Of a stretch of 64,000 bases of DNA, positions 9,168 through 17,292 are shown piece by piece. Positions within the stretch are counted from its first letter, which is position 1; every line of letters begins with the position of its first letter. Under the pieces are notes generated by a model that had not been told where the DNA came from, made no database searches, and saw only the letters and a list, made by a program, of their open reading frames with translations. The stretch comes from JBBQYD01 sp942493075. GTDB lineage: Bacteria; Verrucomicrobiota; Verrucomicrobiia; Limisphaerales; UBA8199. The position numbers and the translations under genes were made by a program. The DNA lies in NCBI GenBank assembly GCA_942493075.1, contig OW818681.1, positions 868,001-932,000 on the forward strand. The letters are read 5' to 3'.

Positions 9168-10786
9168 AAAGCATTTGCCCAGAGAACCAAAAAAGAATTC
9201 GCCGTCTGCTGGACGGCAGTTTCTGGAGCCGATTAATTATCAGCGCTGAGGAACAGGTCGAACTGCTGCAGGAAATCGGCCGATCAAACGAAGCTGCTGC
9301 CATCCCCGAAATCGTCTGCCTTCTTGCCGATACCAGCGGCCCGGTCTGGCGCGCGACTGCGGAGGCGTTGCATCGTCTTCTGCAAACGCTTAGTCCGCTA
9401 GAGCTAGCTTCGTTGGAATCCTGGATTCGCGAGGTTGGAGCCCATAATCAGGACGCGACCATCCGTTGGCAAAAGTTGCAACCATCGCGACTTTCGCGAT
9501 TCGCGGAAACCGATTTTGCCGCCTCTCTCTGTGGCTTGGCCAGCTTTCATACAAATGGATATGTCCGCGAAGCAGCCGTTGATGAACTCTGCAAAGTAAA
9601 AGATGGCAGCGAACTGCCCTTTCTGCTGCTGCGACTCAATGATTGGGTGCCGGTTGTCAAAGACTGCGCCTCTGCGGGAGTTCGGGAACGCCTCCTGCCA
9701 GAAAACGCCGCGAACTTCATCAGCAATCTGCACCTTGTAATGCGCCTCGAGAAGCGGGGCCGGGCTGACAAGAGCCTGGTGGAGATGATCTATGCATTGC
9801 TGCGTCGACCAGAGTGCCGTGATGCGATCCAGGCTGGCATGGCTTCCCAGGATCGGGCACTGCGTCGCGCGAGCTTTCAACTGGCTGCCGGTGCGAATGA
9901 AGCTGGCCGCTGTCTCATGATTCGGACCGCATTCAACGACCCAGATCCAGCCACTCGAGCCTGGGCGGTGAGGCGGTTTCTGCCTGAGGTGCCTGATTTA
10001 GAGCTACCGCAGGTTGTGGGCAGCTTGCTTAAAGACCGCTTCCGTCCTGTCCGACAGGATGCTTTGTGGGCACTGGGATCCCGTTTGCCAGATATGGCAG
10101 CGGAGCCTTTACGCCTGGCTTTGCTCGATACGAGCACCAGCGCTCGGGAGACAGCTCAGCATTTTCTTGCCAAGTCTGGCTTCGAGATTGGCCCCTATTA
10201 CTCGACTGCCATTCGAGAAGGGAACGCGAACGTCCTGCCCGCGGCGATCCGCGGGTTGGGGGAGGTTGGCCAAAAGACAGATGCTGAGCAGATCCGACCA
10301 TTCCTGCTGGCCGCGGAGCCCCGGTTGAGAAAGGCGGCCATCTACGCTCTCGGCAGGCTGGATGCTGAGACATTTCTGCCGGAATTTTTGACAGGTTTGG
10401 CAGACAGCCACCCGGGCGTGTCTCGTGAGTCGGTCAGGGCTTGCCTCCCAAAGGCCCGTTTTCTGGATTTTGGGGACTTGTGGCATTTATTCCAGAGCGA
10501 CTCACGGCTATACGTGCGGAAGCATGCGTTAATGCTCATCCAACGATTCGGGAAATGGGAGAGGCTGGCACCGCTTCTCTATGCCTGCGGCGATTCAGAC
10601 TCTATGATTTCCGAACTGGCTAAGGCGGGCATTCGAAGATGGATTTCCACCTACAATTCCAGTTTTGCCGAGCCGAGTGCCATGCAGATTCAGCAGATCA
10701 GGCAAGCTCTCGCGAACAGCGCAGGCATGCTCGACAGGCACATCGTCATGGAGATTGGATCCTGCTTAGCCACATTTCAGAGATAG
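9164..10786 (+). CDS. HEAT-repeat protein linked to RNA-repair genes
   Basis: A protein of 540 residues made almost entirely of HEAT-like helical pairs. Recurrent signatures are AIPEIVCLLADTSGPVWRATAEAL, FLLLRLNDWVPVVKDCAS, LLKDRFRPVRQDALWALG and FLTGLADSHPGVSRESVRA. There is no signal peptide or membrane segment, so it is probably a cytoplasmic scaffold. It begins inside the stop codon of the rtcB fragment (ATGA) and is followed 8 bp later by the P-loop kinase stub, so it probably belonged to one transcription unit with them. Association of HEAT proteins with RtcB and end-processing kinases is inferred from this context. The frame is intact although both neighbours are broken. Confidence 0.8.
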   Translation: MKSICPENQKRIRRLLDGSFWSRLIISAEEQVELLQEIGRSNEAAAIPEIVCLLADTSGPVWRATAEALHRLLQTLSPLELASLESWIREVGAHNQDATIRWQKLQPSRLSRFAETDFAASLCGLASFHTNGYVREAAVDELCKVKDGSELPFLLLRLNDWVPVVKDCASAGVRERLLPENAANFISNLHLVMRLEKRGRADKSLVEMIYALLRRPECRDAIQAGMASQDRALRRASFQLAAGANEAGRCLMIRTAFNDPDPATRAWAVRRFLPEVPDLELPQVVGSLLKDRFRPVRQDALWALGSRLPDMAAEPLRLALLDTSTSARETAQHFLAKSGFEIGPYYSTAIREGNANVLPAAIRGLGEVGQKTDAEQIRPFLLAAEPRLRKAAIYALGRLDAETFLPEFLTGLADSHPGVSRESVRACLPKARFLDFGDLWHLFQSDSRLYVRKHALMLIQRFGKWERLAPLLYACGDSDSMISELAKAGIRRWISTYNSSFAEPSAMQIQQIRQALANSAGMLDRHIVMEIGSCLATFQR

Positions 10787-10794
10787 ACATCGCG

Positions 10795-10992
10795 ATGGAA
10801 ATGATTCTCTTCATAGGCATCCAAGCCACCGGCAAATCCAGCTTCTATCGTGAGCGCTTCTTCCGCACTCACGTCCGGATCAATGGCGACATGCTCAAGA
10901 CCCGCCATCGAGAGGAGTTGCTCGTGAGAGCCTGCAAGCCAGATCCGCGGATCAGCGAAGATAAGCAGTCTGTGTTGACACGGAACCGCTAA
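10795..10992 (+). pseudogene. Truncated P-loop (polynucleotide-kinase-like) protein
   Basis: Sixty-five residues starting MEMILFIGIQATGKSSFY, with a Walker A motif (GIQATGKSS) and a following RINGDMLKTRHRE segment typical of AAA/polynucleotide-kinase-like enzymes of about 150-170 residues. After ELLVRACKP the sequence no longer resembles the family and stops at 10992, so Walker B and the lid are missing. It lies 8 bp after the HEAT gene. With a broken rtcB upstream, this looks like the damaged third gene of an RNA-end-repair operon. Confidence 0.65.
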
Positions 10993-11337
10993 TCTGTGGA
11001 ACGCTAAAAAGGCATTGTCCGTTTTTGGATTAGCGTTTGATTAGGTTCCGATTAGCGTTTTTTTCTCGGGGTTGGTGGTGAAATTTAATGCCAGATGATG
11101 ACCTCTGGCACCCCTGTTCGGGGTGCTGTCTTGCTTTGAAGCTAACCGGAGGTCTTCGCTTCACTACGACGCTCCGGCTACCGTCTGGCAGCCCTTCTGG
11201 CTGCAAAGCCAGCGGAGAAGAACCCCTCTGGTCTCTCTTGGCCTCTTCCTGTTCAATTCGAATCAGGTGCCCGCCGCGTGGTAACTCCTCGTTTATCTGC
11301 GTCCATCTGTGCCATCTGTGGATAAGTTCCCCCAGTA
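10993..11337. repeat. Non-coding repeat region, copy 1 of the CACCCC/GACGCTCCGG repeat
   Basis: No gene is supported here. The stretch at about 11104-11210 contains CACCCCtgttcGGGGTG, then GGAGGTCTTCGC, CTACGACGCTCCGGCTAC and GTCTGGCAGCCC..CTGGCTGC. The same order of motifs recurs at 61611-61712 and, inverted, at 21497-21600. The left part holds two GATTAGCG-type direct repeats (about 11030-11060), and the right end carries the tract CATCTGTGCCATCTGTGG. Confidence 0.6.
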
Positions 11338-12042
11338 TCAATGACTGCAGCAGGCAGGCGTTGCGGACGCATCAATGCCCTGACCGGCCAGCACGGGGCT
11401 GACGTAAGGAATGCCAAGAGACATGCCGCGCAGAATCAGGAGCGCCGCCAGCAAAAACACAGAAACCGGGATGGCTTTGCGCAGTTTTAAACGAAGAGTG
11501 ATCGGCATCAGTTTCCCGGACAAACTAATAGCGAGCATCGTAGGGACGGTACCCAGGCCAAAAGCTCCCATATACTCGACACCGGCGCCGATGCTGCCCG
11601 TCGCAGCCGCGCCCGCACAGGCGACGTAAACCAAGCCGCATGGCAGGAACCCATTGAGGATGCCCAGTACACCGAGAGCCGTGAGGGAGCGTTGCCGCAG
11701 CAAGCCTGACATGCCGGTCTTAACCTTTTGAACCACCATCGTGATGGGCTGCCACAATGCGATCCGATGTGAGGCAAAAAGCCCTGCGAGGAGCAGCACG
11801 CCGAGCGCAATGGAAGTCCATTGCTGGAACCCTGTCATCCAGAATGTCTTTCCCAGTGCCCCGAAAAGGATTCCGAGAAGACCGTAGGAGATGATGCGTC
11901 CGGCGTTATAGGCGATGCGCCCAAGCAAGAAAACTAAACCGCTTCGGTCTGTTCCGGGCAAGGCGAGCGCCAGCGGGCCGCACATTCCGGCGCAGTGTAA
12001 TCCACCGACAAGGCCAAGAATTAGAGCTGTCCAGAGTTCCAT
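11338..12042 (-). CDS. TauE/SafE (UreH-like) membrane protein of the cbb3 operon
   Basis: A polytopic membrane protein of 234 residues, starting MELWTALILGLVGGLHCAGMCG. The GGLHCAGMCGPL motif is typical of the DsbD/UreH-like TauE/SafE subgroup next to cbb3 oxidase genes. About six hydrophobic segments are visible. Family members are thought to take part in metal (copper) handling or thiol chemistry during oxidase assembly; the two N-terminal Cys and the C-terminal CCSH are possible metal ligands. It is the last gene of the operon, 4 bp after ccoH. The role here is inferred from position and the motif. Confidence 0.82.
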   Translation of the reverse strand: MELWTALILGLVGGLHCAGMCGPLALALPGTDRSGLVFLLGRIAYNAGRIISYGLLGILFGALGKTFWMTGFQQWTSIALGVLLLAGLFASHRIALWQPITMVVQKVKTGMSGLLRQRSLTALGVLGILNGFLPCGLVYVACAGAAATGSIGAGVEYMGAFGLGTVPTMLAISLSGKLMPITLRLKLRKAIPVSVFLLAALLILRGMSLGIPYVSPVLAGQGIDASATPACCSH

Positions 12043-12046
12043 AAAT

Positions 12047-12589
12047 TCAGCGTGGATGGTTAGCAGCCAGGATTTGGGAGCTTACGGAGGCTTGCGTTGC
12101 CGTAGCGGGGTTGCCTGCCTCAAGGGTGATTTTCTCCTCCGCCCAATACTCATGGCCTCCGTGTGACCAGATAACGCGGACCCGCCACAGCCCGGGGGCG
12201 AGATTCTTCGTGTCGATCACTTGGGTGGTCCCTTGTGCCGGGTCCAGTGCGATAGCTTTATCGAACCGGCTGGCAGATGGTCGATAGAGATCAATGCTCC
12301 CGGTCGTCGTAGAACTAAAGGCTTCAGTCGGAAAAATAACACGCAATTCCTGCCTCAGACCGTCATACGTGAGGCTGAGCCGGTTCGGCAGCTCCTGCGC
12401 GCGCGCCATCTTCTCCATCTGGCCCTGATACCTGACTTCGCGCTCGTAATAGTCAGGAGCGACGAGTTCCTCCGGGTGCATGTTGCAGAAGATCACGAAC
12501 GCCACCGCGCCACCAATGGCCAGTGCAAAGAATCCAGCGATGGCGATTGGCCAGGGGCTCCATGGCGATTTTGGTAATGGCCTGTTCAT
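12047..12589 (-). CDS. ccoH: FixH/CcoH family cbb3 oxidase assembly protein
   Basis: A protein of 180 residues with one N-terminal transmembrane helix (about 14-36, IAIAGFFALAIGGAVAFVIF) followed by a periplasmic FixH-type domain beginning MHPEELVAPDYYEREVRYQ. FixH/CcoH proteins are needed for stable assembly of cbb3-type cytochrome oxidase. The gene lies 11 bp after ccoG and 4 bp before the TauE/SafE gene. Confidence 0.88.
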   Translation of the reverse strand: MNRPLPKSPWSPWPIAIAGFFALAIGGAVAFVIFCNMHPEELVAPDYYEREVRYQGQMEKMARAQELPNRLSLTYDGLRQELRVIFPTEAFSSTTTGSIDLYRPSASRFDKAIALDPAQGTTQVIDTKNLAPGLWRVRVIWSHGGHEYWAEEKITLEAGNPATATQASVSSQILAANHPR

Positions 12590-12600
12590 GTAGTACGTGG

Positions 12601-14052
12601 CTATCTCCGTGGGCCAACAAAGATGGTTTTTATCGTATCGATCCGCTTGTCACCCGAATAGAGGCCCACACGGATCTCGACACTGGTTTTTGCGAGTTGG
12701 TCTGGCGCGATTTGAACCAGGACTGATGCCTCCGTTTGTTTCTCTGCAGGTAGATCAAGTTGGCCGCCTAGAACCGAAAGCGTGCCGTTTACATTCTCCA
12801 GCTTGAGGCTCACCGGCACCCGACGATGGGTCTTGTTTGTCAGCTTGAGCAGGTAAAGATTGCTGATCTTGCCATCTGGCGTCTGCTGGAATAAAGCGCC
12901 CGGTGCGCGGAGGAACGTGGCATCGACGTCCTTTCGGGTGGCGAGCATCAGAATCAATCCGAGGCCGAGCACGAGAAGGATGACGCAATAACCTACGATG
13001 CGGGGTGTTACTTTGAGCCGTTCGCCTTTTTCAATGCCGTTCAACGAAGCGTAACGGATTAGGCCGCGCGGTTTTTTGATCTTATCCATCACTTCGTCAC
13101 ACGCATCGATACACGCGGTGCAACTGACGCACTCCATTTGCGTGCCATTGCGAATATCGATGCCCGTGGGGCAGACCGAAACGCAGCGAAAACAATCGAT
13201 GCAATCACCGGCTCCTTTTTGCGAACGTTGCGCGACTGATTCAGACCGGTTGAGACGCCCGCGCTTCTCACCCCGCTTGTAATCATACGCAACCACGATG
13301 CTGTTCTCATCGAGCAACGTGGATTGGAGCCGTCCATAGGGACAGATGAAGGTACACGCCTGCTCGCGGAATCGCGCGAAGATGCCGTAAAAGAGCAGGG
13401 AAAAAAGGAACATGAACACCAGCCCGGTGATATGCTGGCGCGGATCATCCGTAATGATCTCGCGCAGCGCATCCATCCCGATGATGTAAGCCAGTAGCGT
13501 GTTGCCAATGACAAAGGATAGGGCAAAGAAGATGCCGTGTTTCGAGAGTTTCTTGATCAGCTTTTCTCCGGTCCAGGACGCGCGATCCAGCGCCCGTTGA
13601 GCGGCTGCATCGCCTTCGATAAGATACTCGATCTTCCGGAATACCATCTCCATGAGTACGGTCTGCGGGCAGGTCCAGCCACACCACAAGCGTCCAAACG
13701 CGGCGGTAAAAACCGCAATCCCCGTGAGAAAGAGCAGGAACCCAAGCGCAAACACCAGGTTGTCTTGCGGCCAGAATATCACGCCCAGGATGGAGAACTT
13801 GCGTTCGACCACGTTGACCATCAGGAGCGGGTTGCCCTGGATCTTAATGAAAGGGCCCGCGAACATCACCGCCAGCAGCACCCAGGAAAGCCAGGACCGC
13901 CAGCGGTAATAACGGCCCCGCGGCTTTGCAGGATACAGCCATTTCCGGTGCCCCTCCTGATCAGCCGTGGCAATCTGATCGCGGAAATCCCGTGGATCGG
14001 GGTCGCGCAGTGCGCCGCCCGGGCGAGGTGATTTGAGATTGGATTCAGGCAC
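12601..14052 (-). CDS. ccoG: cbb3 oxidase accessory ferredoxin protein CcoG/FixG
   Basis: A protein of 483 residues (GTG start, 2 bp after ccoP) with five predicted membrane segments. It has the FixG cysteine pattern: CGWTCPQTVLMEMVFRKIEY in the membrane part and two 4Fe-4S clusters in CIDCFRCVSVCPTGIDIR and CVSCTACIDACDEVM. A C-terminal Ig-like FixG domain begins around residue 370. In characterised systems CcoG reduces copper for delivery to the oxidase. Its place between ccoP and ccoH is the classical order. Confidence 0.95.
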   Translation of the reverse strand: MPESNLKSPRPGGALRDPDPRDFRDQIATADQEGHRKWLYPAKPRGRYYRWRSWLSWVLLAVMFAGPFIKIQGNPLLMVNVVERKFSILGVIFWPQDNLVFALGFLLFLTGIAVFTAAFGRLWCGWTCPQTVLMEMVFRKIEYLIEGDAAAQRALDRASWTGEKLIKKLSKHGIFFALSFVIGNTLLAYIIGMDALREIITDDPRQHITGLVFMFLFSLLFYGIFARFREQACTFICPYGRLQSTLLDENSIVVAYDYKRGEKRGRLNRSESVAQRSQKGAGDCIDCFRCVSVCPTGIDIRNGTQMECVSCTACIDACDEVMDKIKKPRGLIRYASLNGIEKGERLKVTPRIVGYCVILLVLGLGLILMLATRKDVDATFLRAPGALFQQTPDGKISNLYLLKLTNKTHRRVPVSLKLENVNGTLSVLGGQLDLPAEKQTEASVLVQIAPDQLAKTSVEIRVGLYSGDKRIDTIKTIFVGPRR

Positions 14053-14054
14053 GG

Positions 14055-14666
14055 CTATTCGAAGTCGCTGGGGCCAGTCGGAGCCTGTACCGTATTCTCC
14101 GGTGCTTTCGGTTTCTTCGGCGTGGTCCCGCGCAACGTGTAGATATAGCTCCCGACGGCATGGATGGTGTCCGGTTTAAGCACGCCCTTCCAGGTAACCA
14201 TTCCCTTGGAAGGAACGCCGTTCCAAATGATCTTCAAATTGTCCACGAAGTTGGAACCGTGAATCCAGTAAGTGTCGGTAAGGTTAGGGCCGACGAGGCC
14301 TCCGCCATCCGCCGAGTGGCACGGAGCGCAAAGCTTTTCAAAGGTTTCCCGGCCTTGAGCGAGCATCAGGGCGTCCGTCGAGGGTTGAAGCGTGCCCATG
14401 CGCTGCTCAAACTCAGCCACAGCGCGGGTCTTAATCTGCTCACCGATGCTCATCTCATGCTTATATTCGGCGGCCATCAACTGACCTTTGTCCAAGCCGT
14501 GGTAATAGATCATGTAAACAAAAGCGAACACGATGCACAGGTTGAACAGCCACACCCACCAGCGTGGGAGCTTGTTGTCCAGTTCGCGTATCCCGTCATA
14601 ATCATGATCGAGCAGCAGCGGATCATTCGGTTCCCGATCCGGGTTGGAAGGAGTCTGATGATTCAT
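14055..14666 (-). CDS. ccoP: cbb3 oxidase subunit CcoP, mono-haem form
   Basis: A protein of 203 residues. I use the ATG at 14664-14666 because the longer frame begins with TTG. An N-terminal FixP-type region (DHDYDGIRELDNKLPRWWVW) is followed by one transmembrane helix and one cytochrome c domain with CAPCH and a Met ligand in the GMVTWKG segment. Canonical CcoP has two CxxCH motifs and about 290 residues; this one has a single haem site, so the electron route must be shorter. It lies 32 bp after ccoQ and 2 bp before ccoG. Confidence 0.93.
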   Translation of the reverse strand: MNHQTPSNPDREPNDPLLLDHDYDGIRELDNKLPRWWVWLFNLCIVFAFVYMIYYHGLDKGQLMAAEYKHEMSIGEQIKTRAVAEFEQRMGTLQPSTDALMLAQGRETFEKLCAPCHSADGGGLVGPNLTDTYWIHGSNFVDNLKIIWNGVPSKGMVTWKGVLKPDTIHAVGSYIYTLRGTTPKKPKAPENTVQAPTGPSDFE

Positions 14667-14698
14667 GGCGATATGCAACAGATAGGTTTAGATTACGA

Positions 14699-14875
14699 TT
14701 AGGGTTGATGCTCGGAATCCGAATCCAAAGGCGCGCGAGCCATGGCATCCAGATGACTCTTCTTCAGTAACAGCGCCCACACAACCGCCCCGGAGAATAC
14801 CGAGACGAATAGGCACAACGAGATGACGCCATAAGCATCGATCCCACCAAGACTGCGTAGCACGTTCTGGATCAT
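14699..14875 (-). CDS. ccoQ: Small CcoQ-like membrane subunit
   Basis: A 58-residue protein, MIQNVLRSLGGIDAYGVISL at its start, with one transmembrane helix (about 15-37) ending in WALLLKKSHL and a short acidic tail. CcoQ proteins are 50-70 residues long, have one helix and stabilise cbb3 oxidase. The ATG overlaps the ccoNO stop as ATGA and the gene lies between ccoNO and ccoP, exactly where ccoQ is expected. The sequence itself is poorly conserved, so position carries much of the weight. Confidence 0.8.
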   Translation of the reverse strand: MIQNVLRSLGGIDAYGVISLCLFVSVFSGAVVWALLLKKSHLDAMARAPLDSDSEHQP

Positions 14876-17100
14876 GGTTGGGTAGGGGTAGAGGGTGAAC
14901 TGGTACTGGCCACTGCCGCCGGGGCGTTGGTGGGCATTGCTTTGATGTCAGTCCCCAGCCGCTGCAGATACGCGATCAGTGCAATGATCTCACGGTCAGA
15001 GGACGCATTGGTGATTGAGCCGGTTGCGAGCGAGGCGACAATCTTCGCAGACTGTTCCTGAATACTGTTCTGAGCCCCGCTAATCTGCTCATCTGTGTAA
15101 GGCACACCCACCTTTCGCAACGCGCGCATGCGATCCTCCACAACCTTCGCATCGAGCTTCGCTGTCAGAAGCCAGGGATAACTCGGCATGATGGAGCCAG
15201 GCGAGGTGTTTCGCGGGTCCTCCATATGGGTATAGTGCCACGCGTCAGGATACTTGCCCCCGACCCGGTGCAGATCCGGCCCGGTGCGCTTCGAACCCCA
15301 GAGGAACGGGTGATCATATACAAACTCACCCGCCTTCGAGTATTCGCCATAACGCTCCGTCTCCGAGCGGAACGGACGCACCATCTGCGAATGGCACCCG
15401 ACGCAGCCCTCGCGGATGTAGATGTCGCGTCCGAGGCATTCCAGCGGAGTGTAAGGCTTCACACTGGCGATCGCGGGAACGTTTTCCTTGATGAGAAACA
15501 TCGGCACGATCTCGATCAACCCACCAATGACAACGGCAACTGTGGTTAGCACCGTGAAGGTGACCGGCACGCCCTCCAGCCAGCGATGGCCGAGCTTCAT
15601 GCTTTCTCGTGAGGTCTTCGGGTTCAAAGCGGGCGCCTGGTCTTCCTGGTCTCCGACAAATTTCCCGACCTGCATGGTGCGATAGAGATTAATGATCATC
15701 AGCACAATGCCTGTGACATAGAGCGTGCCACCAATCGCACGGAGTTGATACATCGGGATCAGGCGGATGACCGTTTCCAGGAAGTTCGGGTATTGCAGAA
15801 AGCCGTCGCTCGTGAATTGTTTCCACATCAGCCCCTGGGTAACGCCACTGGTATAGAGCGGGACCACGTAGAACATCATGCCGAGCAGCCCAATCCAAAA
15901 GTGGTAGTTGGCGAGTTTGGTGGACCAGAGCTTCGTATTATAAAGCCTGGGGATGATCCAATAGAGGAGTGAGAACGTCAGGAATCCGTTCCATCCCAGC
16001 GCGCCGGTATGTACGTGAGCGACCGTCCAATCGGTATAATGCGACAGAGCATTGACGCTCTTGATTGCCAGCATGGGTCCTTCCAATGTGGCCATTCCGT
16101 AAGCCGTAACAGCCACGACCATGAACTTGAGCATGGGTTCCTCGCGGACTTTGTCCCATGCACCGCGAAGAGTCAGCAGGCCGTTGAGCATGCCACCCCA
16201 TGAAGGCGCAACCAGCATAATTGAAAAGACCATGCCCAGGGACTGCGCCCAATCCGGCAGTGCGGTGTAGAGCAGGTGGTGAGGCCCGGCCCAGATATAG
16301 ATGAAGATGAGGCCCCAGAAATGAATGATCGAGAGGCGATAACTGAACACCGGCCGGTTCGCTGCTTTGGGCAGGAAGTAATACATCAAGCCCAGGTAGG
16401 GCGTGGTGAGAAAGAACGCGACAGCGTTGTGTCCATACCACCATTGAACGAGGGCATCCTGAACGCCGGCATAAATGGAGTAGCTCTTGAAAGCACTGGC
16501 GGGGATTTCGAGAGAATTGAAGATGTGGAGCATGGCCACCGTGAGCGCCGTGGCGATATAAAACCAGATCGCCACATACATGTGCTTCTCGCGGCGCCTG
16601 GCAATGGTCCCTAACAGGTTAATCGTGAACGCGACCCAAACGACGGCAATCGCGATGTCGATCGGCCACTCCAACTCGGCGTATTCTTTACTCGTAGTGA
16701 ATCCGAGCGGCAGGGTGATGGCGGCGGCTACGATGATCGCCTGCCAGCCCCAAAAGTTGATCCAACTCAGCAGATCACTGAACATGCGCGCTTTGCACAG
16801 CCGCTGGAGCGAGTAATAAATGCCACAGAACATGCCGTTGCCTACGAACGCAAAAATCACGGCGTTTGTGTGCAGTGGGCGGACACGTCCAAATGTGGTG
16901 AACGGAGTATCGAGGTTTAGCTGGGGCCAAAAAAGTTGGCAGGCGGCCAGCAGTCCGGCGCTGGTTCCTACGAGTCCCCAGATCGCAGTCGCGATGGCGA
17001 ATGCGCGAACGACGTGATTGTCGTAGGCGAAGGTTTCAATAGGTCCAGTGCGGTTGCTCCGCAACCCGGCATTGTCTTGCGGCAGGGCTGTTACACTCAT
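14872..17100 (-). CDS. ccoNO: Fused cbb3 oxidase subunits I and II (CcoN-CcoO)
   Basis: A single 742-residue frame joins the catalytic haem-copper subunit CcoN (about 1-480, 12 or more helices; conserved HTNAVIFAFVGN, QWWYGHNAVAFFLT and TDWTVAHVHTGALGWNG haem/Cu ligands) to the mono-haem CcoO (about 510-742, membrane anchor then GCVGCHSQMVRPF and PRNTSPGSIMPSYPWL). The enzyme reduces oxygen to water with high affinity and pumps protons. In most proteobacteria these are two genes. The start overlaps the ccoS stop (ATGA), and the stop overlaps ccoQ (ATGA). The Ala/Pro/Thr-rich end is probably a flexible tail. Confidence 0.95.
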   Translation of the reverse strand: MSVTALPQDNAGLRSNRTGPIETFAYDNHVVRAFAIATAIWGLVGTSAGLLAACQLFWPQLNLDTPFTTFGRVRPLHTNAVIFAFVGNGMFCGIYYSLQRLCKARMFSDLLSWINFWGWQAIIVAAAITLPLGFTTSKEYAELEWPIDIAIAVVWVAFTINLLGTIARRREKHMYVAIWFYIATALTVAMLHIFNSLEIPASAFKSYSIYAGVQDALVQWWYGHNAVAFFLTTPYLGLMYYFLPKAANRPVFSYRLSIIHFWGLIFIYIWAGPHHLLYTALPDWAQSLGMVFSIMLVAPSWGGMLNGLLTLRGAWDKVREEPMLKFMVVAVTAYGMATLEGPMLAIKSVNALSHYTDWTVAHVHTGALGWNGFLTFSLLYWIIPRLYNTKLWSTKLANYHFWIGLLGMMFYVVPLYTSGVTQGLMWKQFTSDGFLQYPNFLETVIRLIPMYQLRAIGGTLYVTGIVLMIINLYRTMQVGKFVGDQEDQAPALNPKTSRESMKLGHRWLEGVPVTFTVLTTVAVVIGGLIEIVPMFLIKENVPAIASVKPYTPLECLGRDIYIREGCVGCHSQMVRPFRSETERYGEYSKAGEFVYDHPFLWGSKRTGPDLHRVGGKYPDAWHYTHMEDPRNTSPGSIMPSYPWLLTAKLDAKVVEDRMRALRKVGVPYTDEQISGAQNSIQEQSAKIVASLATGSITNASSDREIIALIAYLQRLGTDIKAMPTNAPAAVASTSSPSTPTQP

Positions 17101-17291
17101 GCGTGATCTTCGTGTCGGTTGTTGTTGTGGATGGGTTGATTTTTCGGCGCAGCCTCCGGCTCGGTCAGGATGCGCAGGGAAGGGGTCTGGGTATCCTCAT
17201 ATTGACCGGAACGAACGGCCCAAACAAAAGCGCCCAGGAACAGCAGGGCAATGCTCAGGCTCGCGAGTATCAATATGACGATGACAGACAT
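17097..17291 (-). CDS. ccoS: cbb3 oxidase assembly protein CcoS
   Basis: A 64-residue protein with one N-terminal helix (SVIVILILASLSIALLFLGA) followed by FVWAVRSGQYEDTQTPSLRI, which is the CcoS signature. CcoS is needed for cofactor insertion into cbb3 oxidase. It starts 1 bp after ccoI and overlaps ccoNO by 4 bp. The tail contains a His/Asn-rich stretch (HNNNRHEDHA) that could bind metal, which is inference. Confidence 0.92.
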   Translation of the reverse strand: MSVIVILILASLSIALLFLGAFVWAVRSGQYEDTQTPSLRILTEPEAAPKNQPIHNNNRHEDHA

Positions 17292-17292
17292 T

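Noticed and set aside
11030..11341. 103-residue minus-strand frame
   Set aside because: It translates the dispersed CACCCC/GACGCTCCGG repeat; similar translations appear wherever the repeat occurs, so it is not a gene.
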